DNA of 64,000 bases, taken from positions 448,136 through 512,135 of the forward strand of contig CAJNDS010002213.1 of NCBI GenBank assembly GCA_905221605.1, given 5' to 3'. Position 1 is the stretch's first letter; every line of letters starts with the position of its first letter. This document shows positions 1 to 9,290 of the stretch, piece after piece. The position numbers were made by a program, and so were the translations under genes. Below the pieces are notes generated by a model. The model searched no databases and was not told the origin of the DNA. It was given only the letters and a program-made list of their open reading frames with translations. The stretch comes from Symbiodinium natans. Its lineage: Eukaryota; Sar; Dinophyceae; Suessiales; Symbiodiniaceae.

Positions 1-336
1 AATACACGCTCACAACCCCGAGCCCCAAGATAATGTGTAGAGTTTACGAGCCAACTTGCCTAGAATAAAGAAGGCCACCAACTCGAGAAGCCTGTCAAAG
101 CACAGGGTTTGGGGTTTGGGGTTTACGGTTTAGGGTGCACACAATGCAGTGACTGCATCGGTATAAGCCTTCAGAGCCCTCAACCCCTCAACCCCTAAAC
201 CCCCAAGCCCTGCCTCTTGAACCCCTAAACCCTAGAACTCCCAAACCCTAAACCCCGACACCCGAAAGCCCTTAAACCCTAAACCCTAAACCCCAAACCC
301 TAAACCCCAAACCCTAAACCCCCTAGACCCCGAAAC

Positions 337-405
337 CCTGCCTCGATACACGCAGCCCAGATCTGCCCCAGGGCGCCCTGGTGGGCAGAGACCGGCATCT
401 CGGTC
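337..405 (-). CDS. Internal exon, unknown protein
   Basis: An island between a CCCTAAA tract (left) and an inverted-repeat element (right). On the minus strand it follows AACAG, begins with one base of a split codon, reads TEMPVSAHQGALGQIWAAC and ends at donor GTTTCG, a variant of the telomere unit. Both edges are phase 2. No family recognised. Confidence 0.5.
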
Positions 406-545
406 CTGTTCTTGGTAGGGAATGAGGGAATGTAGGGTTCAGGGTTTAGGGTTTAGGGTTTAGGGTTTAGGGTTTAGGGTTTAGGGTTTATAAGGGATTA
501 TGCAGGGTACCTCATTCCCCCATTCCCTACTAAGGACCAGGGGGG
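399..545. mobile_element. Inverted-repeat element, family H, copy 1
   Basis: The arms read TTGGTAGGGAATGAG on the left and CATTCCCTACTAAGGACC on the right. They are separated by a pure TTTAGGG tract (about 422-490). The same arms recur at 26294 and 58671. The loop here has become telomere repeat. Confidence 0.6.
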
Positions 546-595
546 CTGTGGCCATCCCCCGTCCCCAGTCCCGGCCCTTTAGTTGTTTTTGGGCT

Positions 596-998
596 TTAGG
601 GTTTAGGGTTTAGGGTTAAGGGTTAAGGGTTAAGGGTTAAGGGTTAAGGGTTAAGGGTTAAGGGTTAAGGGTTAGGGTTTAGGGTTTAGGGTTAGGGTTT
701 AGGGTTTAGGGTTTAGGGTTTAGGGTTTAGGGTTTAGGGTTTAGGGTTTAGGGTTTAGGGTTTAGGGTGTTAGGGTTTTAGGGTTTAGGGTTTAGGGTTT
801 AGGGTTTAGGGTTTAGGGTTTAGGGTTTAGGGTTTAGGGTTTAGGGTTTAGGGTTAGGTTTAGGGTTTAGGGTTTAGGGTTTAGGGTTTAGGGTTTAGGG
901 TTTAGGGTTTAGGGTTTAGGGTTTAGGGTTTAGGGTTTAGGGTTTAGGGTTTAGGGTTTAGGGTTTAGGGTTTAGGGTTTAGGGTTTAGGGTTTAGGA
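596..998 (+). repeat. Longest TTTAGGG array
   Basis: About 400 bp of G-strand telomere repeat, the longest such run in the window. A block at about 614-672 uses the variant TTAAGGG. It is interstitial: coding islands lie on both sides. Confidence 0.95.
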
Positions 999-1419
999 GG
1001 TTTGAGGTTCAGGGGCCAAAGCGTCAGGGCGAAGGCAACGGGTCAGTGGCTGAGAACTCTGACTTCGGGACTGAGGACCTTCATGGCGTTTTGTCTTAGA
1101 AGTGCTTCGGCATGTGTTCGTGTGCATTTTCGTCACCAGCTGAAGGAAGGAAAGACCCCAGACCCACAGCATTGCCCACGAATAGGCCGAGGGCAGCAGC
1201 CAGCTTAATTAGGGATGTCCGACCTTCAACCCTGAGCCCTGGCAAACCCCAAAAACCGCCCAAAGCCTGGCAAATCCCAAGGCCGAGCCCTAACCCTCGA
1301 AACCTCCTAATGCCCAAACCCCATAAACCCCAAACCGCCAAAACCCTAAGCCCCAAACCGCTGAAAGCCTAAACCCTCTACCCGGAACCCCAAACCGCCC
1401 AAAGTCTAAACCCCAAACC

Positions 1420-1650
1420 TCCTAAACATCAAGCCCTGAATATCCTAAACCCCAAACCCCCAACCCCAAACCTCCTAAACCCTAAACCCCAAACCCTAAA
1501 CCCTAAACCCCAGATGCGAAACCCTCATTCCCAAACCCCAAACCTCCTAAAACCCAACCCTAAACCCCAAACCCCAAACCCTCAACTCCAAACCCTAAAC
1601 CCTATAAACTCCAAACCTTACACCCTCAACTCCAAACCCTAAACTCTAAA
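1420..1650 (-). repeat. Degenerate CCCTAAA tract
   Basis: C-strand telomere-like repeat with many CCCCAAA and CTCCAAA variants. Together with 1096-1400, also C-rich and without a convincing exon, it forms the right arm of the spacer that starts with the 596-998 array. Confidence 0.8.
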
Positions 1651-1658
1651 CTCCAAAC

Positions 1659-1718
1659 GTCCTTTGCGGTGTGACAGCTGGAGTGTGGCTCGACCCTGCA
1701 GCGGGCGCTGGCCGAGGC
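1659..1718 (-). CDS. Internal exon, unknown protein
   Basis: Twenty codons, phase 0 at both edges. It follows CCACCAG, reads ASASARCRVEPHSSCHTAKD with G/C-rich third positions, and ends at donor GTTTGG, a telomere-unit variant. The plus strand is also open, so the strand rests on consistency with neighbours. Confidence 0.5.
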
Positions 1719-2071
1719 CTGGTGGACTCAGGGTTTGGGTTTTGGGTTTTGGGTTTAGGGTTTAGGGTTTAGGGTTTTTAGGGTTTAGGGTTAGGGTTTA
1801 GGGTTTTTAGGGTTTAGGGTTTAGGGTTTAGGGAAGAAGAAGCACATGCAGGTTTACGTCGGGCGCCAAGCTTCTCATGTATTTGCTTTCTCCGGGTTTA
1901 TGGGGTTTACATGGGCTTACATCCCTCTAAACCCAAACCCCAAACCCCAAACCCTAAACCCCAAACCCTAAACCCCAAACCCCAATCCCTAAACCCTAAA
2001 CCCCAAACCCTAAACCCTAAACCCCAAACCCTAAACCCCAAACCCTAAACCCTAAACCCCAAACCCTAAAC

Positions 2072-2138
2072 CCTGTAGGCCTCGAGGGCGCGCTGCTCCG
2101 GTGGAGCTCGGCCTGGCGGGACTGGACCAGGACCTCGG
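2072..2138 (-). CDS. Internal exon, proline-rich segment
   Basis: It follows GCTGTAAG and supplies the third base of a codon split with the exon at 2708-2806. It reads RGPGPVPPGRAPPEQRALEA and ends AGG|GTTTAG with the donor inside a CCCTAAA tract read on the minus strand. Confidence 0.6.
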
Positions 2139-2637
2139 CTTACAGCTTTTCAGGGTGTTTTCCATTGTTTAGGGTTTAGGGTTTAGGGTTTAGGATGTAG
2201 GGTTTAGGGTTTCGGGTTTAGGATGTATGGTTTTGGGTTAGGGTTTCGGGTTTAGGATGTAGGGTTTAGGGTTTGGGGTTGAGGGTGTAGGATTTAGGGT
2301 TTCAGATGTAGGGTCTATGGTTTAGGGTTTAGGGTTTCGGGTTTAGGGTTTAATTAGGATTTAGGGTTTCGGCTTTTTTTTAGGGCTTAGGGTTTAGGAT
2401 GTAGGGTTTGGGGTTTAGGATTTAGGGTTCTTTTTGCTTTAACCTACCGTGGATTCGGATGTAGGGTTTGGAGCTCAGGGTTGGGGCTCTTTTTGTTTTA
2501 ACCTAGAGTGGGTTGGGATTCAGGGCATGTTTAGGTTTGTGGCCTAGGGCTATCCAGCGGTTTTCTGTCGGTAAGGTTTTGTGTTGTAGGTTTTGGCGCT
2601 GAGCACGCAGCTGAATCCTACCTATTGCTTGTGGCGC

Positions 2638-2710
2638 CCTAAACCCTAAACCCTAAACCCTAAACCCTAAACCCTAAACCCTAAACCCTAAACCCTAAAC
2701 CCTAAACCCT
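2638..2710 (-). repeat. CCCTAAA array
   Basis: Ten near-perfect C-strand telomere units directly abutting the exon at 2708-2806. On the minus strand its first unit supplies that exon's GTTTAG donor. Confidence 0.95.
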
Positions 2711-2806
2711 GGCTGCTGGTGAGGAGCAGCCGTGAGGACAGCTCGCCACTGCTCCGCTTCCTCCTCGCTGGGGCTGTAGAACTTGAACATGCCCGACTCG
2801 AAGATC
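2708..2806 (-). CDS. Internal exon, unknown protein
   Basis: A 99 nt exon with strong codon bias. It follows GAACGAAG, reads IFESGMFKFYSPSEEEAEQW and continues for 12 more residues, and ends with two bases of a split codon before GTTTAG. Phases match the exons at 3887 and 2072. No domain recognised. Confidence 0.65.
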
Positions 2807-2812
2807 CTTCGT

Positions 2813-2868
2813 TCAGGGTTTAGGGTTTAGGGTTTAGGGTTTAGGGTTTAGGGTTTAGGGTTTAGGGT
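2813..2868 (+). repeat. TTTAGGG array
   Basis: G-strand array abutting the right side of the preceding exon. On the minus strand it is the CCCTAAA stretch immediately upstream of that exon's acceptor. Confidence 0.95.
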
Positions 2869-2980
2869 TCTTGGTTCTTCGCGCCACTCGGCTTCTCAAG
2901 GCGTTCTTGGATCTACAAAAGCTTGCAGTTCAAGGACACAAGCACGGCCCCATACACCCCTAACGAGGCCCTAAACCCTA

Positions 2981-3875
2981 CAGGGTGGGGCCCCTTAGTT
3001 ATAAATAAGTAAAGATACTTATATGTAACTTAGAGCACTTATAACCAACTTACACACTAAGCTTGCTAAGTTAGTTAGCCAACTTAGAAGTTGATGTATA
3101 AGTTACAAAATGTTGTTGTGAGAGTAAAAAGTCATCATGCAAAGCCCATGTCTTAAAAGAAGAGGTTTTTGGGCGCTCTTCAAGAAGAGGCGTCTCCTGG
3201 CCCTGCAACGCCATCTCAAAGCAAGTTGGTGTTGCGGAGAAACGAAAGCTGTCTGGCTGAGACAGGAAACAAATCGGCTGCGGGCAAAGACACAAAACGT
3301 TCAGCGCATGCGCTTGGGATGTGGGGATGTGTCCGCGTGTGCCCCACGTGTGTCGAAAACCCGATGTGTCCGCGATGTATCCGGTGTGTCCGCCCCATTT
3401 TTTGGAGTGTGTCCGGTGTTTTCCTGTGTGTCCGCCCTCTTCGGCACCATGTGTCCGTGATGTTCCCCCGTGTGTCCGGATGTGTCCGGATGTGTCCCCG
3501 ACGTGTCGGTGCATGTCCGAGTGTGACCCGAATGCGTGCCAAGCCAAAGGCTTCGCAAAACACGGCCCGGCCCGGAACATCAGCTGTAGAAACTCCTCGA
3601 CAAAAGAAAAACCTGAAAAACATTCGTTCCGAGCCGATAACCTTGCAAAATCCTATATTTGACTGTCGCGAGCATGGATCTTATGAAAACACGGTTTTTT
3701 AGAGCCAAGTTGTATAAGTTACTTATAAGTTGGGCAGTAAAAACTTATAACTAGCTTATATCTTGAACAAATAATAACTAAACCATGCACTTAACAACTT
3801 ATAAATGATGTTAGGAAATTATAAATTGATTTATAGAGGTTGTAATTCAATTTATAACTGAGGGGCCCCACCCTG
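2981..3875. mobile_element. 895 bp TIR element with TA target duplication
   Basis: Terminal inverted repeats CAGGGTGGGGCCCCTTAG and its complement with one mismatch (T/C), continuing into AGTTATAAAT, are flanked by TA on both sides. AT-rich subterminal regions surround a GC-rich core. The core is open in several frames but no transposase motif was found, so it looks non-autonomous. It lies inside an intron. Confidence 0.75.
3319..3530 (+). repeat. TGTGTCCG minisatellite
   Basis: About fifteen imperfect copies of GTGTCCG/TGTGTCCGGA form the core of the 895 bp element. The long ORFs over it on both strands have repetitive Cys/Val/Pro or His/Thr/Arg composition and are treated as repeat-driven. 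Confidence 0.85.
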
Positions 3876-3886
3876 TAAACCAAAAC

Positions 3887-3978
3887 CCTGAACCCAACGC
3901 GCCGCGCCCTTCAAAGTGACAAGGCTTCAGCTGTGGGGCTGGGTTTGGGGGGTCGCTTTGCGGCAGTTGCTCACCGAA
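3887..3978 (-). CDS. Internal exon, unknown protein
   Basis: It follows GATCTGGAG, phase 0, reads FGEQLPQSDPPNPAPQLKPC, and ends TCA GG before GTTTTG. The split codon completes with the first base of the exon at 2806, across an intron that holds the 895 bp element. Confidence 0.5.
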
Positions 3979-4107
3979 CTCCAGATCAACACCCTAAACC
4001 CTAAACCCTAAACCCTAAACCCTAAACCCTAAACCCTAAAACCCTGCACCCTAAACCCTACAGAATCCCCATACAAACGGACTGGGAAAGGCAGGGATCA
4101 GTGTCAC

Positions 4108-4163
4108 CATGCAGGGCCCCAAGACTTGCTCCGCCACCTTGGCGTTGAATAACGTCAGGGCGG
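4108..4163 (-). CDS. Internal exon, unknown protein
   Basis: It follows CCCCAAAG, starts with two bases that complete a codon from the exon at 4468, reads ALTLFNAKVAEQVLGPCM, and ends at donor GTGACA in phase 0, matching the exon at 3978. Confidence 0.6.
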
Positions 4164-4467
4164 CTTTGGGGTTTGGGGTTTGGGGTTTGGGGTTTAGGGT
4201 TTAGGGTTTAGGGTTCGGGGTTTAGGGTTTAGGGTTTCGAGTTTAGGGTCTGAGGTGGGGGCTCTTTCTGGGGCGCTTGGCGAGATTTTAGGGATTTAAC
4301 CTATTCAATGCACCCGAAAACCATACAACCTGAAACCCTACACACGGAAGCTGCAAGGAAGGGCGTGGTGTGGACTCTGGGCTGGCAGCACGCCCTCTGC
4401 ACCCAAAACCCTAAACCCTAAACCCTAAACCCTATAAACCCTAAACCCTAAACCCTAAACCCTAAAC

Positions 4468-4550
4468 CCTCCTCACGGAAGCACAGCAAGCGCCACAGGC
4501 TTGGGTGCGGCAGCGCCGCCTCCACTCGCCTCAACGACCGCAGATCCACG
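4468..4550 (-). CDS. Internal exon, unknown protein
   Basis: It follows GCCTCCAG, reads VDLRSLRRVEAALPHPSLWR then LLCFREE, and ends GAG GAG G|GTTTAG in the adjacent CCCTAAA tract. Its 5' phase does not match the small exon proposed at 4738, so an exon between them may be missed. Confidence 0.5.
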
Positions 4551-4737
4551 CTGGAGGCACACCTGGCCCGGACATAGCTTTAGGGTTTAGGGTTCAGGGT
4601 TCAGGGTTCAGGGTTCAGGGTTTAGGGTTCAGGGTTTAGGGTTTAGGGTTCAGGGTTTAGGGTAAGCTGGAAACACTAAAACCCTGTGACCCTCTATCCC
4701 TTGAACCCTACAAGTCCATAACTTTGTAACCCTAAAC

Positions 4738-4777
4738 CCCCGCGGTTGGCAAAGCGCTTGAAAGCCTGTGTGACAGT
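4738..4777 (-). CDS. Possible small exon
   Basis: Forty nucleotides after GGCCTACAG. It reads TVTQAFKRFANRG and ends at GTTTAG in a telomere-like tract. It is in phase with the exon at 4889 upstream. The short length makes this tentative. Confidence 0.35.
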
Positions 4778-4888
4778 CTGTAGGCCGGGAAGCCTCAAGG
4801 TCGATTGCATTTTTGTTTCGCTGCCCCGGGTCCGAACCCTAGAGAATCACAACCCAAACCCTACAAACCCTAAATCCCTCGCCCCTAC

Positions 4889-5068
4889 GCCGTGCCTGGG
4901 TGGCGCAGGGCCTTGCGCCTTGGGGTAGAAGTTCAGGGCCCAGGCATCCACCTCTTCGGGAGCCCCCAAAGAAGGGACACGCACACAGTTTTCGGCGGAT
5001 TCGGGATCTTTGGCCTCTGAACTTCTGAACATCGATTCCACGTGAGCATCGCCTTTTCGGGGAGACAC
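4889..5068 (-). CDS. Internal exon, acidic segment
   Basis: Sixty codons, phase 0 at both edges. It follows AAATGGGAG, begins VSPRKGDAHVESMFRS, includes APEEVDAWALNFYPKAQG and ends HG before GTAGGG. The 141 nt intron to the exon at 5210 is ordinary sequence without telomere repeat, a useful contrast with the other introns. Confidence 0.7.
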
Positions 5069-5209
5069 CTCCCATTTTTTACGATGCCTGAAGTACAAAG
5101 TTCCTACATGTCTGCAAAAAGAAATCATGGGGTGTTGGCAGTAGGAAACTGCGAGCCTGAACAGGCAACTCCTAGGCAGAAAGCGCGGGGCCTTAGTAAA
5201 ACACTTCAC

Positions 5210-5311
5210 GGAGCCCGCCTCGGCGTACATCCAGGGCAGATCGCCCTCCAGCGTGTGCAGCTTCTCGGCAAGGGTGTCGGTCTCCGCGTCCACCGCACTT
5301 CGAAGCTGCAC
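5210..5311 (-). CDS. Internal exon, unknown protein
   Basis: Thirty-four codons, phase 0 at both edges, after a good pyrimidine tract and acceptor (CTTTTCTGTCAG). It reads VQLRSAVDAETDTLAEKLHT, ends YAEAGS, and has donor GTGAAG. The upstream intron contains the CCCTAAA array at 5348-5533. Confidence 0.75.
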
Positions 5312-5347
5312 CTGACAGAAAAGACTGCAGCTGGCATGACATGCAGG

Positions 5348-5533
5348 TGTGGTGAAGCCCTAAACCCTAAACCCTAAACCCTAAACCCTAAACCCTAAAC
5401 CCTAAACCCTAAACCCTAAACCCTAAACCCTAAACCCTAAACCTAAACCCTAAACCCTAAACCCTAAACCCTAAACCCTAAACCCTAAACCCTAAACCCT
5501 AAACCCTAAACCCTAAACCCTAACCCTCAACCC
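5348..5533 (-). repeat. CCCTAAA array
   Basis: About 26 nearly perfect C-strand units. In transcript sense it lies inside the intron upstream of the exon at 5210-5311. Confidence 0.95.
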
Positions 5534-5539
5534 TCAGCC

Positions 5540-5984
5540 CTCAACCCAACTTGGGGTGGGGACAGGGGCCTAGGCGTTTTTGGGGGCTTCGTCCCTGTAG
5601 AGCCTCAAGCCTGAGGCCGACACTCCCTGAAGCCCACACTAAAATAGCGAACCCCCACCCTAATCCTAAGGAGCCGACGTTGGCTCCTACGGTTTGGAGT
5701 TCAGGGTTTGAGCTAGGGGAGCGATGGCGGCGCTTTAGTAAGGATTCATAGGACCCTTCTTCTAAACTGAGCAACGATTTTTGGGGAGCCAGGTCAACAA
5801 ACCCCAAACACAAAGACGGCTTCGGGTTCGAGAGCTTGCAACCCGTGCGGGTTTGGGGTTTCGGGATATTGCGGGTTATACGAGCAGTTTCCCAAGGAAT
5901 GTGCCTTGAGCTTTGGGGCCTAAAAACTTTAGGGACTGAACCTTTGCGTGGGCTTGGGGGTTTAGCGTTTAGGGTTTGGAACCA
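5540..5984. other. Intron-like spacer, no exon seen
   Basis: Degenerate telomere-like text (GGGTTTGGGG, CCCTAA) mixed with unique sequence. Both strands are open in places, but codon bias and splice edges are absent. Read as intron. Confidence 0.4.
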
Positions 5985-5985
5985 C

Positions 5986-6060
5986 AAGGGAGGGGAAGCC
6001 AATTTTAAGCTTGGAGAGCTCGGGCTCGGCGTGCGCGTCGGCTTTGTCTTTGACATCAAA
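5986..6060 (-). CDS. Internal exon, charged segment
   Basis: Twenty-five codons, phase 0 at both edges. It follows GCGTCAGAG, reads FDVKDKADAHAEPELSKLKI and ends FPSL before GTGGTT. Strong codon bias. Confidence 0.65.
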
Positions 6061-6106
6061 CTCTGACGCACGTGGCGTGAATATGCACTACAGTTACAGT
6101 CACTAC

Positions 6107-6172
6107 AGGAGCCCAGGGCCTCGGCGTTCACGGATACTACGTCGAGGGGGCCGTTCACATGAAAAATGACAG
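6107..6172 (-). CDS. Internal exon, unknown protein
   Basis: It follows ACGTTTTCAG, the end of a short inverted-repeat intron, and reads VIFHVNGPLDVVSVNAEAL. Two donors are possible: GTAGTA after GPLD, which keeps phase 0 with the exon at 6060, or GTAGTG at the end given here. Confidence 0.5.
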
Positions 6173-6530
6173 CTGAAAACGTGGGAGGTTCCCAAAGTAA
6201 TTTGGGGTCTAGTGCTTCTGGACAACTCTTTTCACACTGTAGCTTTTGGGAAACTCCCACGCCCAGATGATCACCAATGATCACATGCCATGGCCCATGG
6301 CCAGGCTCGCGATGCGAGCTCAGACGAAACTGAAAGCTGAAAACGTGGAAGGCGGGAGGCTCCCAAAATAGTTATAGTCTTCCTAGGGCTTTGGACAATT
6401 CTTTCCACACGCTGTGGGGTAAAATCCGGGGGGACCTAGCTTTTGGAAACTCCCACGGCCTGTTGATCACCAATGATCACATGCCTTGGCCCATGGCCAT
6501 GTCGCGATGCGAGCTCAGACGGAATTGAAT
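6171..6530 (-). repeat. Tandem duplication of an exon with its intron
   Basis: Two diverged direct copies (about 6171-6334 and 6335-6530) share GCTGAAAACGTGG, AGCTTTTGGGAAACTCCCAC, TGATCACCAATGATCACATG and GATGCGAGCTCAGACG. In each copy a CATGGGCCAxGGCAT exon edge meets GTGATCATTGG, and a TTTTCAG acceptor follows. The intron arms (GTGGGAGTTTCCCAAAAG and its near-complement) are inverted repeats. Confidence 0.7.
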
Positions 6531-6749
6531 TGGCAGCAGCTCTCTGATGTCGAATGAATTCGTGCCCCCCCCCCCCCCCCCCAGCTTTTGAGGGTGTTGC
6601 CTTAAGACCCTAAACCCTAAACCCTAATACCATGAACCCTAAGACTTATGAGGGGGGAGGAGCCGAGAGAAGTCGGGCCTTAAACCCTCAACCCTAAACC
6701 CTAAACCCTAAAGCCTAAACCCTAAACCCTAAACCTTAAAGGCTCCCAC

Positions 6750-6845
6750 GCCCAGCCGCGGAGTTCTCCACCGAGTCCTTGGAGCGACGGTCCGCGAGCC
6801 GGTCTGCGGTGGAGGCACCGTCTTCCGAGGTGCCGCTCGTTGTGC
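6750..6845 (-). CDS. Internal exon, Ser/Asp-rich
   Basis: It follows TTCGGTATAG, reads TTSGTSEDGASTADRLADRR then SKDSVENSAAG, and ends at GTGGGA. Composition suggests a disordered linker. Strong codon bias. Confidence 0.65.
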
Positions 6846-6922
6846 CTATACCGAACTGGGAACCCTATAGCCAACATCATAAAAGCAGCTGTTTTTTTTC
6901 ATATAATTTTAGTGCCCAAAAA

Positions 6923-6985
6923 AAATAATAATAATAAAAGAAATATATATATATATATATTTATTTATTTATATACATATATAAA
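6923..6985. repeat. A/T-rich microsatellite
   Basis: AAT repeats followed by (AT)n and TTTA repeats inside an intron. Confidence 0.9.
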
Positions 6986-7078
6986 GTATTCCCAAGTGTC
7001 CCAAGATGCCTCGAGAAGCTCCTAGGGATGGACTCAAGACCTGGAGACTGCCAGGGCTGTGAGGGTTCTGACCTTCAC

Positions 7079-7258
7079 GCGCCAAGCGCGTGAAGTGATG
7101 GGCGCGCGGGGGCTCCAGTCCCAGCGCTCGCAGGCTGCGCGCCCTCTGGCGAAGGAGCTCCAGGTCCTCACCGTCCTGTGCCACCAAGTAGAAGCGGTTG
7201 GCTTGCCGCCGGGAGTGCGCAAGATCCTCGCGGTATACTCCACCCATGGCTGTCACGT
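7079..7258 (-). CDS. Internal exon, Arg-rich helical segment
   Basis: At 180 nt, one of the longer exons. It follows AAGCCCTGCAG, reads VTAMGGVYREDLAHSRRQAN and later LELLRQRARSLRALGLEP, and ends at GTGAAG. Strong codon bias throughout. No family recognised. Confidence 0.75.
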
Positions 7259-7290
7259 CTGCAGGGCTTGGAAAGAATTGAGACAACAAA

Positions 7291-7378
7291 TTGCTTGAGA
7301 ACCCACCAAAAAAAACAATCCTCCTTAGAAGGGCAATATAGGGATTTTCACTATGATTTTTTGGGGGTTCTTAAGCAA
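7291..7378. mobile_element. Inverted-repeat element, family E, copy 1
   Basis: Arms TTGCTTGAGAACCCACC and GGGTTCTTAAGCAA. It forms most of the intron between the exons at 7379 and 7258. Relatives are at 39776 and about 41475. Confidence 0.65.
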
Positions 7379-7438
7379 GTAGTAGGAGAGCGAGCCCTGG
7401 AGCCATCGTGTGGCCGGCGTCTCCACGACGTTGGAGCG
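7379..7438 (-). CDS. Internal exon, unknown protein
   Basis: It follows AGGGTTCAG and reads RSNVVETPATRWLQGSLSYY. The 3' edge runs straight into a family E element (TTGCTTAAG) with no GT donor, so either the exon edge or the splice type is unusual. Confidence 0.6.
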
Positions 7439-7444
7439 CTGAAC

Positions 7445-7890
7445 CCTATAGAACCCAACATGCCCCCTATAAACCCCCTAAACCCCCCTTAACCACCTAA
7501 ACCCCCTAAACCCCCCTTAAACCCCCTTTAACCCCCTTTAACCCCCTTAAACCCAGGATCCCGTTGAGGCCGATTGAGTCGTATTTGGCATTTTGAATCT
7601 GGGGGCTTCTCTCGTCTCGTGATGAGATCCCAGAATCACAGGCTACGGCCGCGACATTTTGTTAAGTCAGAGACTCGCCCTCAACACTTTCAACTTTTCC
7701 AAGCCACCCAAAGCAACCAAACCTGCCACCAGACGCGGAGTACTGTAAGTTTGGGGCTTCAAGGTTTATATAAGGCTCAAGGGTTGCTACTCCCGAAATC
7801 CCCCACCCTGCAAACACGCAGCTCTTCTGTCAGAACGCCTGGTTTTAGGCAAGTCATGCAGGCATGATATGTGATGGCCTGCAAAGTACG
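7445..7890. other. Spacer without recognised exon
   Basis: CCCCCTTAAACC-type degenerate repeat, then about 300 bp of unique sequence open in one plus frame (7574-7867) without codon bias or clear splice edges. Confidence 0.35.
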
Positions 7891-7947
7891 TTACGGAGAG
7901 AGCCCTTGAAATAGGGCTGGGCTCTCGTGCCCGGTGGCATCGGCGGC
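7891..7947 (-). CDS. Possible 3'-terminal exon
   Basis: It follows TAGTGTTAG, reads AADATGHESPALFQGLSP and stops at TAA. It may be a true terminal exon or an internal exon read past its donor. Confidence 0.4.
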   Translation of the reverse strand, partial: AADATGHESPALFQGLSP

Positions 7948-8129
7948 CTAACACTAAAGCAGCTTAGGGTTTGAAGGATTTAGGGCTCAGGGCTCAAGGT
8001 TGGCCCTTTAGGGTTCAAGGGTTTACAGTCTAGAGTTCGGGAGGCTCAGGGTTTAGGATTTAGGGCTTTCAGGCTCAGGGCTAAGGGCTTACGAGGGTTT
8101 AGGGGTTTCAGGTCTATAGGGCGACTCAG

Positions 8130-8232
8130 GGCCCTAACTTCTGCGCGGCCTGTACCCAGGCACCCTGGCGGGGACCAGCCGGCATCTGAACTTGCGGAGC
8201 CGTCGGCCACGGACCTCCATACTGCCTCGGTG
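8130..8232 (-). CDS. Coding-like island, frame uncertain
   Basis: GC-rich island between G-rich flanks. Two minus frames look coding: AVWRSVADGSASSDAG and MEVRGRRLRKFRCRLVPARV. A weak nucleotide resemblance to the island at 337-405 (TGCCGG, GCCAGGGYGCC) suggests possible paralogy. Confidence 0.35.
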
Positions 8233-8499
8233 ATTTAGGGCTTCGGGTTTAGGGCTTAGGAGGTCGTAGGCTGGCATGTTTGACATGGGAAAGTTCCCCG
8301 ACCCCCCCTCCCCCTCGCCCCTCCCAACTACCCGGAAAAAGGGGTGAGAGGGATCTTGTGGTTTAATAGAGGGTTTAGGGTTTAGGGTTTAGGGTTTAGG
8401 GTTTAGGGTTTAGGGTTTAGGGGAGGCTTGCTGAGTTGAGGGTCCCTGCAGACATCGAGAGACTGAAGCCCAGAAGCTCTACAGCTTGAGCCCAGAACC

Positions 8500-8586
8500 T
8501 TGGGATGTTCCCCCTTAAGCCTTATACAAAGAGTCCTTAATTGGGATTCGTACTAAGGACTGCCAGTATAAGGGGGAACATCCCAA
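8500..8586. mobile_element. Inverted-repeat element, family A, copy 1
   Basis: Arms TTGGGATGTTCCCCCTTA and TAAGGGGGAACATCCCAA, with AGTCCTTAAT and TAAGGACTG as inner arms. Other copies are at 21400, 23440, 28067, 43160 and 62959. Confidence 0.8.
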
Positions 8587-8649
8587 CCTAAACCCACACA
8601 AGTATCCCCTAAACCCGAAACCCGAAACCCGAAACCCTAAACCCTAAAC

Positions 8650-8709
8650 CCTGCAAAACATCCAAGATTCGGTGTGTTTGGCGCAGGTCGCGTCCTCCAG
8701 CTCTGGCTG
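8650..8709 (-). CDS. Internal exon, unknown protein
   Basis: Twenty codons, phase 0 at both edges. It follows AGAACCCAG, reads QPELEDATCAKHTESWMFCR and ends AGG|GTTTAG in the left-hand CCCTAAA tract. Confidence 0.6.
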
Positions 8710-9114
8710 CTGGGTTCTACGGTTTGGCTTCGTGGTTTACGGCTGCCAAGTGTTTCCGATGTGGGGTTTAGGGTTTAGGGTTTAGGGTTTAGGGTTTAGG
8801 GTTTAGGGTTTAGGGCTGCCCTGGGTAGATTCATTCTAAGGGGAACTAGAACCCTTTAAAGGAGGTTGGGGGCCACATGAAACTACCCTCAGATAGATCG
8901 TAGGCACCAGTGTCCAACCCCAAGCCCGAAACCGGGCGTCGATTCGCAAGCCTCGGTTAGACTCGTTCAAAGGGGTGTCTTCCCAGCACCCTAAACCCTA
9001 AACCCTAAACCCTAAACCCTAAACCCTAAACCCTAAACCCTAAACCCTAAACCCTGAGCCCTAAACTGGCTTAAGGAAACTTGAAGAACAAGGGAGTTTC
9101 TCCAAGCCTAGCGT

Positions 9115-9230
9115 CTTGGTAGCCCAGCAGCCATAGTACAATAAGGGTACCCTCTTTGGTGTTGGTTGCTGTTATTCGGGAACACTAAAAGGGCAGAAGG
9201 GCCCCACTCAGCTACCAAGGAGAACCGAAT
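9115..9230. mobile_element. Inverted-repeat element, family C, copy 1
   Basis: Arms CTTGGTAGCCCAGCAGCC and GCTACCAAGG. Relatives are at 15612, 45045 and 45640. Confidence 0.65.
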
Positions 9231-9290
9231 CTACTAGCCCGCCTTCGATGCTCGCGTTGTACTACAGAAGAGAGTGCATTGTACCTTTAT

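Noticed and set aside
1-2900. Chromosome end or subtelomere
   Set aside because: Telomere repeats occur in both orientations across all 64 kb and are interleaved with codon-biased exons, so they are interstitial. The density at the left edge is not qualitatively different.
3071-3702. Overlapping ORFs of 85-177 codons on both strands
   Set aside because: They lie over the GTGTCCG minisatellite in the 895 bp element and have repetitive composition with no recognised domain.
5541-6284. Single 247-codon minus-strand ORF
   Set aside because: It reads through telomere-like text and two short introns with good acceptors. Only the sub-segments at 5986-6060 and 6107-6172 look like exons.
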